From: CALBPI01 sp942491885 | GTDB lineage: Bacteria; Pseudomonadota; Gammaproteobacteria; Steroidobacterales; Woeseiaceae | Direction: 5' to 3' | DNA length: 64,000 nucleotides | Assembly (NCBI GenBank): GCA_942491885.1 | Contig: CALOCQ010000003.1 | Coordinates: 248,001-312,000, forward strand | Shown here: piece by piece, positions 1-7,437 of the stretch | Position numbering within the stretch: position 1 is the stretch's first letter | Layout: each line of letters starts with the position of its first letter | The notes under the pieces: generated by a model | Seen by the model: the letters and a program-made list of their open reading frames with translations, nothing else | What the model was told of the DNA's origin: nothing | Databases searched by the model: none | Translations under genes and position numbers: made by a program

Positions 1-1385
1 AGTCCGAACTGCCGGTAGAAGAACTACAGCGCCGCCTCGATGAAGTGAGCGCCGAGGCGGCGACGGGTCGTCCCGCCGTAGGCCTCGAAAAGATTCTTGA
101 ATCGGCCGCGACGACATTGCGTCTCAGGGCTGATGCGCAGTCTGCGATGACAGCGCTAGCCGCGAGCGGCTATCCGGCTGCCTCTCAGGCACTTTACGAT
201 TCCGTGGCAAAGATGAACGCAAGCATTACTTCGCGCGCCGATCGTGCGCGCTTGTTGCTGGCCGCAGTTTGTGTGTTGTTGATTCTTGGCATCACGCTGA
301 TCGGGTTACGCCTGCGGCAGAGTAATGAAACGCTGGCTGAAACTAACGCCGAGCTTGAGCAGTTCAACGTGTCTTTGGAAGAGCGCGTTGCGGAGCGCAC
401 GCGCGAGCTGAGCTCGGCCTACGAGGAACTCAAAGAGTCTCAGGCGCAGTTAGTACAGGCGGAGAAGATGTCTTCGTTGGGTGAGCTGGTCGCCGGTATC
501 AGCCACGAAATCAATACGCCACTCTGGTACTTGCTGAGCAATACGACACTCATCAAGGAGCGGCTGGCCAGTTTTAATAATTTCGTCAGGATATCTGACG
601 ACATGCTGCAGATGCTTAAGGCGGGTGGCAATGACAAAGAGGCGTTTGTGACTCAATTGCGTAAGCTCGACCATGCGCTGAACCGCGATGGCCTGCGCGA
701 CGACCTCGAGGAGAGTAACGATCTGCTTGATGACTCTGTCGAGGGTCTGGAGCAGTTGTCCGAAATGGCGCAGTCGTTGAAAGACTTCAGCCGCCTTGAT
801 CGTGCGGCTGTCGATGCAGTTAACCTCAATGACGGGCTCGAGAAAACGCTTGTCATCTCACGCAACGTGCTGAAAGGTACCGTCACGGTCGAGAAGGAAC
901 TCGGTGAGTTGCCCGATGTATCCTGTTCACCAAGCCAGATCAACCAGGTGCTGTTGAACCTGATCAAGAACGCCTCCGATGCGATGGGCAAAAAAGGCGT
1001 GCTGACCCTGAAAACCTGGGCTGACGATGAGTTCGTCAATCTCAGCGTGTCTGATACCGGCAGCGGTATCGACGCGGAAACAATGTCTAAAATTCGCGAT
1101 CCGTTCTTTACCACCAAGGAAGTGGGTAAGGGCACCGGTCTCGGGCTTTCGATCAGCCAGAAGATCATTGATTCACACAATGGTCACCTGGATATTGAGT
1201 CAACGCCCGGTAAAGGCTCGACATTTACATTGCGGCTTCCGCTCGGAGCAGAGGCAGCGCAGAGTGATATGGCGAGAGAACTGGCCGATCTGGAAAAATT
1301 TGAGCAAGAGCACGGTGACGTGTTTGACCAATCGCAAGGTGACGATGAGAATGAACTCATATTCGCGAACGAGAAATCTGCGTAG
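1..1385 (+). CDS. Sensor histidine kinase, membrane-anchored (5' end outside window)
   Basis: The reading frame is open from the window edge (codons in phase with base 3), so the true start lies upstream; the GTG at 45 is only the first internal start-like codon. Visible order: a helical segment, one membrane span (LLLAAVCVLLILGITLIG), a coiled coil, then a dimerisation/phosphoacceptor helix with GISHEINTPL (His codon at 504-506), and an ATPase domain with N box NLIKNASDAMG, G1 DTGSGI, and FFTTKEVGKGTGLGLS. This is a class I kinase that should autophosphorylate and signal to the response regulator 12 bp downstream. The acidic C-terminal tail is not conserved in the family as far as I know. 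The sensed signal cannot be inferred, because the sensor part is mostly missing. Confidence 0.93.
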   Translation, partial: SELPVEELQRRLDEVSAEAATGRPAVGLEKILESAATTLRLRADAQSAMTALAASGYPAASQALYDSVAKMNASITSRADRARLLLAAVCVLLILGITLIGLRLRQSNETLAETNAELEQFNVSLEERVAERTRELSSAYEELKESQAQLVQAEKMSSLGELVAGISHEINTPLWYLLSNTTLIKERLASFNNFVRISDDMLQMLKAGGNDKEAFVTQLRKLDHALNRDGLRDDLEESNDLLDDSVEGLEQLSEMAQSLKDFSRLDRAAVDAVNLNDGLEKTLVISRNVLKGTVTVEKELGELPDVSCSPSQINQVLLNLIKNASDAMGKKGVLTLKTWADDEFVNLSVSDTGSGIDAETMSKIRDPFFTTKEVGKGTGLGLSISQKIIDSHNGHLDIESTPGKGSTFTLRLPLGAEAAQSDMARELADLEKFEQEHGDVFDQSQGDDENELIFANEKSA

Positions 1386-1397
1386 GCCTGTTTCATC

Positions 1398-2603
1398 ATG
1401 GCGCTAACGCAATCACAACATGATATGACGAGCGATCGCACCCAAAAACGTGACGGCGACCGTAAGCCGCGTGTCGTCTTTGTGGACGATGAAAAACGTG
1501 TGCTCAACGCAATGCGTGCGCTGTTCCGTCGCGACTACGAGCTGTTTCTGACAACCTCCGGCGAAGAAGCGATCCGCATGTGCGTAGAGCATGATGCAGA
1601 CGTCATTGTTGCCGATCAGAGAATGCCCGAGATGGAGGGCGTTGAGGTGCTGGGTGCCGTGCGTGAACAAGCACCGCGAACGATGCGCATCCTGCTTACG
1701 GGTTATGCCGACCTGGATGCCATTGAGGGTTCGATCAACGTCGGCGAGGTGTTCAGGTTCCTTTCCAAGCCGTGTCCGCCGGAAAATTTGCGTGCCACGA
1801 TTGAGCTCGCGGTCGAAGCATCGGCTGCGCCGGCGATTACGGCGGACTCACCTATCAGCGTCGCGCAGGCTGATGAGGATGCTCCGGCAGACTCTATTGC
1901 GACCCAATCCAACCCGATTGTACGCCGCAAGTCGCCCTCCCTCATCCCGGCCATGCTGGCGACGCCGCAGGAAGACGATGATGCGGCGGAGCCGATAACC
2001 GATGATACCGAGGCGCTGGCCGAAACGGGCGAGCAGGTGATCCTGTCCGGTGACCGGGTCGAATTCCAGTCACGTACGTCGAGCTTCAGCGATATGGAGG
2101 CAGTCGGCGTGGTTGTATTCACGCTCAGCGATGATTTCTTCCAGGAAGTCGAGGTCGCGCTCGCCGGTCATTACAAGCTCCACCATGCGAACCGGCTGCT
2201 GCAGGTACTCGAACTCATCACGCAGAAAAAAGCCGGCGTGCTGATCTCTGAGGTAAGCAGTGAAGGCGCGGTGCTGCGAAAAGTGCTCAACAAGTTCAAA
2301 CAACATTTGCCTGAGTTGATCGCTATCGTCATCAGTGACGATCGCGATGCGGCTGAGATGATCTCGCTCATCAACCACGGGCAGGTATTCCGTTACATGG
2401 CTAAACCAATGTCGTCGGATCGTTTGCTGCAGAACGTCAATGGCGGTGCTCTGAGGCACCTGCAGATGCGTGCTGATCCAAGCCTGATTCCGCGCATGGC
2501 GGTCGAAAGAGCCGATGATGGCAGTGAGCGCTCGGGCGGCGGTATGGATATGCTGTTCAATCGCATCAAGTCGATTGGCAAACTCTGGCAGCGCAGGAAA
2601 TAA
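1398..2603 (+). CDS. Response regulator with receiver plus degenerate second receiver
   Basis: Residues about 25-140 form a receiver domain: acidic pair D30/D31, phosphoacceptor D73 in VIVADQRMPE, the LLTGY threonine and the FLSKP lysine are all present. After a linker rich in Asp, Glu and Ala, residues about 225-360 repeat the same fold (VVVFTLSDDFF ... RYMAKPM), but the phosphoacceptor position reads GVLISEV, so this copy is probably not phosphorylated. No DNA-binding, HD-GYP or GGDEF output domain is visible. Output is therefore probably by protein contact. It is the likely partner of the kinase upstream and is followed after 6 bp by a TonB-like gene. The ATG at 1398 lacks a clear Shine-Dalgarno; an ATG at 1425 is an alternative start. 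Confidence 0.9.
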   Translation: MALTQSQHDMTSDRTQKRDGDRKPRVVFVDDEKRVLNAMRALFRRDYELFLTTSGEEAIRMCVEHDADVIVADQRMPEMEGVEVLGAVREQAPRTMRILLTGYADLDAIEGSINVGEVFRFLSKPCPPENLRATIELAVEASAAPAITADSPISVAQADEDAPADSIATQSNPIVRRKSPSLIPAMLATPQEDDDAAEPITDDTEALAETGEQVILSGDRVEFQSRTSSFSDMEAVGVVVFTLSDDFFQEVEVALAGHYKLHHANRLLQVLELITQKKAGVLISEVSSEGAVLRKVLNKFKQHLPELIAIVISDDRDAAEMISLINHGQVFRYMAKPMSSDRLLQNVNGGALRHLQMRADPSLIPRMAVERADDGSERSGGGMDMLFNRIKSIGKLWQRRK

Positions 2604-2609
2604 CAGCTA

Positions 2610-4010
2610 ATGAGTGAAGAAGTGGCCCTCAGTCCCGACATGGAGCGCAACGGCAGATCATTCGACACGCCGTTGCTGGTCGTAGCACTGGTAATCATCG
2701 CCGCAATGCTGGCGTGGTTCTTTCTGGGCTCAGATGAAAAGCTCGTTGAAAGCGCGCCGGCGATGCTGGAAACAACGACGGTTGAGGCGGAAGAGATCAG
2801 GGCGGTCGTGGCCGCCGAAACACCGAACAACGAGTTGTTGTCGCGGGCAAGGCTCGCAGGCGATGCGGGCATGCTGGTCGAGCCGGCCAGCAGCAACGCG
2901 CTTTATTACTATGGCTTGTTCCTTGAACAAGAGCCCGACAGTGCCGAGATACAGCAAGAGCTCGAGCAATTACTCGATCGTGTCGGTGTCCTTGTTGCCG
3001 AAGCGTCCGCTGGCGGTAACTGGTCGCGAGCATCGTTTCTCGTTGAACAGGTCAGCAATGGCGGTTTTGATCACCCATCGGTAGGCAGGTTTTTTGACGA
3101 TCTAAAGGTGTTTCGGTCGTCGCAGCGCGACGCCGCTCTCGCGGCCGCGGCGCGTGGTGACGAGACAAGATCAAGCGAGATACTGGAACAACTTGCGCAA
3201 CTGCCTCGCAGTCAGCCTAGTGATGTACTTGAGCTTCGTTCGGAGGTTCGTGACGCGCTGGTTGCTTATCGCGTTGCCAGCCAGGCCGAAGCCGAGCGCG
3301 CCGCCACAGCAGAGCGCGCTGCGCAAAACCGCCGCGCCGCGGCTGCGGCTGCGCAACAGCAAAGCCAGGCGCGTGAGGCTGAGCAAACTCCGCGTACGGC
3401 CCAGGTACAGGCACCGGCGAGCAATGAGCCACAGTCGCCGCCACAATTTGATGCCGTCCGCGAGGCGCTGCAATCAGGTCGTCTGACCGGTCCCGATGGC
3501 GCCTTGCCGTTGCTACAGGCAATCCCTGCCAATAGCTCGGGTCTGAGTCAGCTGAAAGCCAGTGTCGCGCTTGGACTTGAACAGGCTGTTCGTGATGAAG
3601 CCGCTGCTGCGCGGCCATTGCAGGCCGAACAACTACTGGCCGGCTGGCAGACTATCGCGAGCAGCGATGCGGTGGCGACAGATTTGCGCGCGGCAGTCGA
3701 TCGGGCATTCATCGAACAAGCGGTCGCGGAAACCGTCTCGGCCGCGACCTTACGTCGTACTGCTGCGGTCGCGCCAATCTATCCGCGCGCGGCAATCCGG
3801 CGTGATCTTTCCGGTCGCGTAAAGGTAGAATTCACCGTCGGTACCGATGGATCAACGCGAGAGATTGAGGTGGTCGAGACAGTCTTCAATGGCGTTTTCG
3901 ACCGCTCTGCGATGCGCGCAATCTCGGAATGGCGTTATGAGCCGCGCGTTGTGCGTGGCCAGCGGGTTGCCCAACGCGTCTACGCGTACCTCGACTACAA
4001 CCTCGAGTAG
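2610..4010 (+). CDS. TonB-family protein with long helical periplasmic region
   Basis: One N-terminal membrane anchor (residues about 23-43, LLVVALVIIAAMLAWFFLG) is followed by a long Ala/Glu/Gln-rich region with likely helical or coiled-coil structure (AERAAQNRRAAAAAAQQQ), and a C-terminal TonB domain of about 85 residues (APIYPRAAIRRDLSGRV ... AMRAISEWRYEPR). TonB proteins normally couple ExbBD proton-motive energy to outer-membrane receptors, but no exbB, exbD or receptor gene lies nearby. Its tight coupling to the kinase and regulator suggests a signalling or cell-envelope role rather than classical iron uptake; this is inference. At 466 residues it is about twice the length of classical TonB. 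Confidence 0.85.
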   Translation: MSEEVALSPDMERNGRSFDTPLLVVALVIIAAMLAWFFLGSDEKLVESAPAMLETTTVEAEEIRAVVAAETPNNELLSRARLAGDAGMLVEPASSNALYYYGLFLEQEPDSAEIQQELEQLLDRVGVLVAEASAGGNWSRASFLVEQVSNGGFDHPSVGRFFDDLKVFRSSQRDAALAAAARGDETRSSEILEQLAQLPRSQPSDVLELRSEVRDALVAYRVASQAEAERAATAERAAQNRRAAAAAAQQQSQAREAEQTPRTAQVQAPASNEPQSPPQFDAVREALQSGRLTGPDGALPLLQAIPANSSGLSQLKASVALGLEQAVRDEAAAARPLQAEQLLAGWQTIASSDAVATDLRAAVDRAFIEQAVAETVSAATLRRTAAVAPIYPRAAIRRDLSGRVKVEFTVGTDGSTREIEVVETVFNGVFDRSAMRAISEWRYEPRVVRGQRVAQRVYAYLDYNLE

Positions 4011-4085
4011 TTACTCCGAATCCGGCTGACGGGCGTAGCGCTTAGCTGCTAACGTCTGCATCGTGATGTTAGTAGCGGAGTGAGG

Positions 4086-5006
4086 ATGTCCGAACTCGAC
4101 CAGGTCCGGCTTAATTTCAACGGCGATGCGCTGCTGGCGTTAAATGCCTTGCTTGCGATCGTCATGTTCGGCATCGCACTAAGCCTGAAGGTCGACGATT
4201 TCCGCCGCATTCCGACGCGTCTTCGTGCTGTCACTTGCGGTATTTTTGCGCAGCTGTTTGTGCTGCCGGCGCTGACATTTCTGCTGATACTGATATGGCG
4301 CCCGCAGCCGTCGCTTGCGCTTGGCATGATTGTCGTCGCTGCCTGTCCCGGCGGCACCATTAGCAACTTTTTCTCACAGCTGGCGCGCGGTGATGTCGCG
4401 CTCAGTGTCACGCTGTCTGCACTAAGCAGTTGCGTGTGTTTTCTCGCAACGCCGCTGAATATCGCGCTGTGGGGAAGCCTGTTGCCCGAGACGCGTTTGT
4501 TGTTGCGACAGGTCGATGTCGATTTGACGCGCATGTTGATGACGGTCGGACTGGTGCTTGTGCTGCCGACATTGCTTGGTTGTTTCCTTGCGACCCGTCG
4601 CGCAGCAATGGCGCAACGATTGCGCGGGCCACTGCGGCGTTTTTCGATGCTGGCATTTATGGCCTTCGTCATTGCCGCCTTTGTCGCCAACTGGAGTTTG
4701 TTCATCGCATTTTTCGGCGAGATCGTCGGACTGGTGATGACGCACAATGCGCTCGCGCTACTGGCTGGTTTCGCCGTCGCGACGCTGTTTGGGTTGAGCT
4801 ACGCCGAACGGCGCAGCGTCTGCATCGAGGTGGGTATACAAAATTCGGCACTCGGGCTTACCCTGATTTTCGCCTTTTTCGGTGGACTGGGTGGTATGGC
4901 GCTAATCGCTGCCTGGTGGGGCGTCTGGCACCTCGTCAGCGGTGGCTTGCTGGCATTGGTGTGGGCACGAAAAGCGCCACTCGTGCCGACGAACGCAGCG
5001 CGCTAG
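4086..5006 (+). CDS. Bile acid:sodium symporter (BASS) family transporter
   Basis: A very hydrophobic protein of about 306 residues with eight to ten predicted membrane spans and the BASS-type motif ACPGGTISNFFSQLARGD near residue 85. The family transports organic anions with sodium; the substrate here is unknown. I prefer the ATG at 4086 because GGAG at 4077-4080 is well spaced from it; a GTG at 4080 would overlap that ribosome-binding site. It stands alone, after a 75-bp gap from the TonB-like gene and before the SRPBCC gene. Confidence 0.85.
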   Translation: MSELDQVRLNFNGDALLALNALLAIVMFGIALSLKVDDFRRIPTRLRAVTCGIFAQLFVLPALTFLLILIWRPQPSLALGMIVVAACPGGTISNFFSQLARGDVALSVTLSALSSCVCFLATPLNIALWGSLLPETRLLLRQVDVDLTRMLMTVGLVLVLPTLLGCFLATRRAAMAQRLRGPLRRFSMLAFMAFVIAAFVANWSLFIAFFGEIVGLVMTHNALALLAGFAVATLFGLSYAERRSVCIEVGIQNSALGLTLIFAFFGGLGGMALIAAWWGVWHLVSGGLLALVWARKAPLVPTNAAR

Positions 5007-5092
5007 TGGCTGGTGTGCAAAGGTATTACATGCTGTCAGATCAGGTGTTTTGACGTATCCTGCGCACATACCGTTGATCCGGAATTGATGAA

Positions 5093-5701
5093 ATGGCGAA
5101 GATTAATTGCACTATATTTCTTTTGTTTACGCTGTTAGCAGCGTCGTCGCCGGGACAGGCTGAAGTGTTACACGCCGAACGGGGTGGTTTTGTCATCCGG
5201 CTCGAGCAGCGGGTCATCGCGCCGCCACAAACCGCGTGGCGAATGCTCGTTGGTCACGTGGGCGAGTGGTGGCATAGCGACCATACGTTCTCCGGAAATT
5301 CCGAGAACCTCTACATCGAAGAGCGCCCACTCGGTTGTTTTTGTGAACGGCTTGGGCCGACCGACGCGGTTGTCCATTTGACCGTCACGGCGATTGAGGC
5401 CAACAAGCTGTTGCGCCTGACTGGCGGCCTGGGTCCATTGGGCTTGATGGGTGTCAGTGGCAACATGGTGTTCAGCCTGAGCCCGGACGAGTCGGCCACC
5501 AACATCGCGCTGGAATATCGTGTCGGCGGTTATCATCCGGAGGGCCTCGATACGATGGCGCCGGCAGTCGAGACCGTACTGGCCGAACAGATGCGGCGCT
5601 ATGTGCAGTTCGTCGAATCGGGCTCGCCGGAGTTGCCACCTTCAGAAGCGGATATTCCGATGGAGCCGGTGCCGCAGGCGCCGCAGGATTTCGAGCGCTG
5701 A
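5093..5701 (+). CDS. Exported SRPBCC (START-like) domain protein
   Basis: 202 residues. A signal peptide (about residues 1-23, hydrophobic core FLLFTLLAASSPGQA) is followed by an SRPBCC-like ligand-binding fold: RLEQRVIAPPQTAWRMLV near the start, then WWHSDHTFSG, and a C-terminal helix rich in Met, Arg and Glu. The resemblance is to AHSA1/polyketide-cyclase proteins, which bind hydrophobic ligands; the ligand is unknown. Most family members are cytoplasmic, so export is a mild oddity. The Cys-Phe-Cys triplet in LGCFCERLG could be a metal or disulfide site. Confidence 0.8.
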   Translation: MAKINCTIFLLFTLLAASSPGQAEVLHAERGGFVIRLEQRVIAPPQTAWRMLVGHVGEWWHSDHTFSGNSENLYIEERPLGCFCERLGPTDAVVHLTVTAIEANKLLRLTGGLGPLGLMGVSGNMVFSLSPDESATNIALEYRVGGYHPEGLDTMAPAVETVLAEQMRRYVQFVESGSPELPPSEADIPMEPVPQAPQDFER

Positions 5702-5731
5702 GTAGCGTCAGGTAATGTCTGCGAGGCGGAC

Positions 5732-5770
5732 AAAAAAAAAGGCCGGTGCAGCAATGTCGCTGCACCGGCC
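5732..5770 (-). terminator. Rho-independent terminator of the leftward cytochrome operon
   Basis: A perfect 12-bp stem (5741-5752 with 5759-5770, GGCCGGTGCAGC arm) closes a 6-base loop. On the minus strand it is followed directly by nine T (5740-5732). It sits 63 bp past the stop of the DUF1501-like gene and fits as the end of that transcript. It may also help separate the convergent SRPBCC gene. Confidence 0.93.
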
Positions 5771-5832
5771 AGAATCAACAGGCGGAAACAACCTGTAAAT
5801 CAGGCGGCGGCCGCGCGGCCGCCAGCCTTGCG

Positions 5833-7413
5833 TCAGATAATCGGGTTAAACGCGGTCAGGCTATCACGCAACGTTGCGTTGCCGAGGCCATGCATCGGGA
5901 ACAACGTCTCGAACGATGCCTGTTCGCCATGCATAGCGAGATAGTTCAGCACCACCGCCTCTACCAGCAGGTTGACGTTGTTGGCGATCGGGCTGCTGCC
6001 TGTCTCACCGGAGCCGTCGGCACGGAAGTAGCCGATCTGCTGGTGGTTTTCCGGTGCGATGCTGTCGCCCGAGAATAGTTGCGGTCGGCCGTTGGGGTTG
6101 TAGACCAGTATGAACGCCGATGCGGTGCTCTGGTTGTCTCCCGTCCACTCGCCTTTACCACGACCGTCTACCGTGTCGTCCGTGACGCCATTACTGGCGA
6201 CCGAGCCGTCACTGAAGACATACATGAACAATGGTACGTTCTGGCGTGCTGCGTATTCCAACGCGGCACCCATGCAACGACCGGCGCGCAGGTCACGGAT
6301 TTCGCCTCTGGCGCGACGGCCGCCGTGGTAGTCATAACCGCCCATGGTGATGGTGCCGGCACCGGCGTAGCCGCTACCAACCAGCTTCATAATCGAAGCG
6401 GTCTTCTGGAATTCGCGATCATTGTCGAACTCTGCCTGAGTGAAGATACCCGTTGGTCCAACGAGGTTTGCGTCCAGGCTCGGGTTGAGCTGCGACGGGT
6501 CGCCGAATCGATCGGCGAGATCCGCCGACTTCAGGTAGCCGCAGGCCACGAGGTCTTTGACGACGGCGTCCGCATCGATACGCGTATCGACGCGACCCAG
6601 CTTGCGGTCACTCAATCGATACACCGATTCCAGAACAGCAACTGCATCGTCCTGTGTCAACAGACCAACGAGCTTGCCGGTATCGACCAGTCCGGTCACA
6701 TCACTGGGCCGGTCAATCTTGGTCGGCCGTGCGCCCATGTCGATCATCGCGGACGGTGCCAACGAGTTGCCACCTGAGTCAGAGGCACGAGAGCCAATCA
6801 GGTCGAGCAGCTCGCCGCGCGCGCCGGTGCGGTTAATCGCATACATCGGGTTGTGCGGGTTGTTGCCGGTGTCGTTCTCGGAACGGTTGACCAGGATCGC
6901 GCCGTTTGTATTGGCGATCGTCGCCGGTGACGCTTTCTCGAGGATACCGCGCAGGAATGCGCTGTCCGAGTGGAACGCGAGACCGAGGTCGGTGTTGATA
7001 AAGTCGTTGGTATCGGTAACCGGATTGACCGACGAGGGCAGCATGTCGCCGGGAAGGCCCAGCTTGCTATAGCCCGACGTCGACAGGAAGTCCATCTGAC
7101 CCCCGGGGCCACCGACCAGTACGTTGGAGCCGGCAATGTTAGCGCCGCCCGCCAGGTCGAAGCAGACGAACGGGATTTTGCCGGCGCCTGCCAGCTCCAG
7201 TCCGCAGCTGCCGCGCAACGGTTGCAAGTCCGAAGACAGTGCCGCCGCCGCCTCACGCGGGTTGGCGAACAGGCTGAACAAGCCGCCGCCTATCGCGGTG
7301 GTTGCGCCCGCCATGAAACCCTGCGAGACGAACTCGCGCCGCGTACGAGGTCGCGCATGATCGGGGTGCAGCAACGGTGTGTCAGGATGTAACGATTCTG
7401 TTTTCTTAGCCAT
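5833..7413 (-). CDS. Tat-exported DUF1501-like protein
   Basis: 526 residues from the ATG at 7413; a TTG at 7431 is possible but AGGCAG lies correctly before the ATG. Residues 25-41 hold a twin-arginine signal (TRREFVSQGFMAGATTA). The mature part looks like DUF1501/sulfatase-fold secreted proteins: FVCFDLAGGANIAGSN, NVPLFMYVFSDGSVASNG and a late GGYDYHG segment. DUF1501 proteins often pair with DUF1800 or cytochrome proteins and their biochemistry is unknown to me. It is the last gene of a three-gene leftward operon with two haem proteins (24 bp gap), which suggests assembly or a periplasmic enzyme role in the same system. Confidence 0.75.
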   Translation of the reverse strand: MAKKTESLHPDTPLLHPDHARPRTRREFVSQGFMAGATTAIGGGLFSLFANPREAAAALSSDLQPLRGSCGLELAGAGKIPFVCFDLAGGANIAGSNVLVGGPGGQMDFLSTSGYSKLGLPGDMLPSSVNPVTDTNDFINTDLGLAFHSDSAFLRGILEKASPATIANTNGAILVNRSENDTGNNPHNPMYAINRTGARGELLDLIGSRASDSGGNSLAPSAMIDMGARPTKIDRPSDVTGLVDTGKLVGLLTQDDAVAVLESVYRLSDRKLGRVDTRIDADAVVKDLVACGYLKSADLADRFGDPSQLNPSLDANLVGPTGIFTQAEFDNDREFQKTASIMKLVGSGYAGAGTITMGGYDYHGGRRARGEIRDLRAGRCMGAALEYAARQNVPLFMYVFSDGSVASNGVTDDTVDGRGKGEWTGDNQSTASAFILVYNPNGRPQLFSGDSIAPENHQQIGYFRADGSGETGSSPIANNVNLLVEAVVLNYLAMHGEQASFETLFPMHGLGNATLRDSLTAFNPII

Positions 7414-7437
7414 GATATTTCTGCCTGTCAAAGTTAC

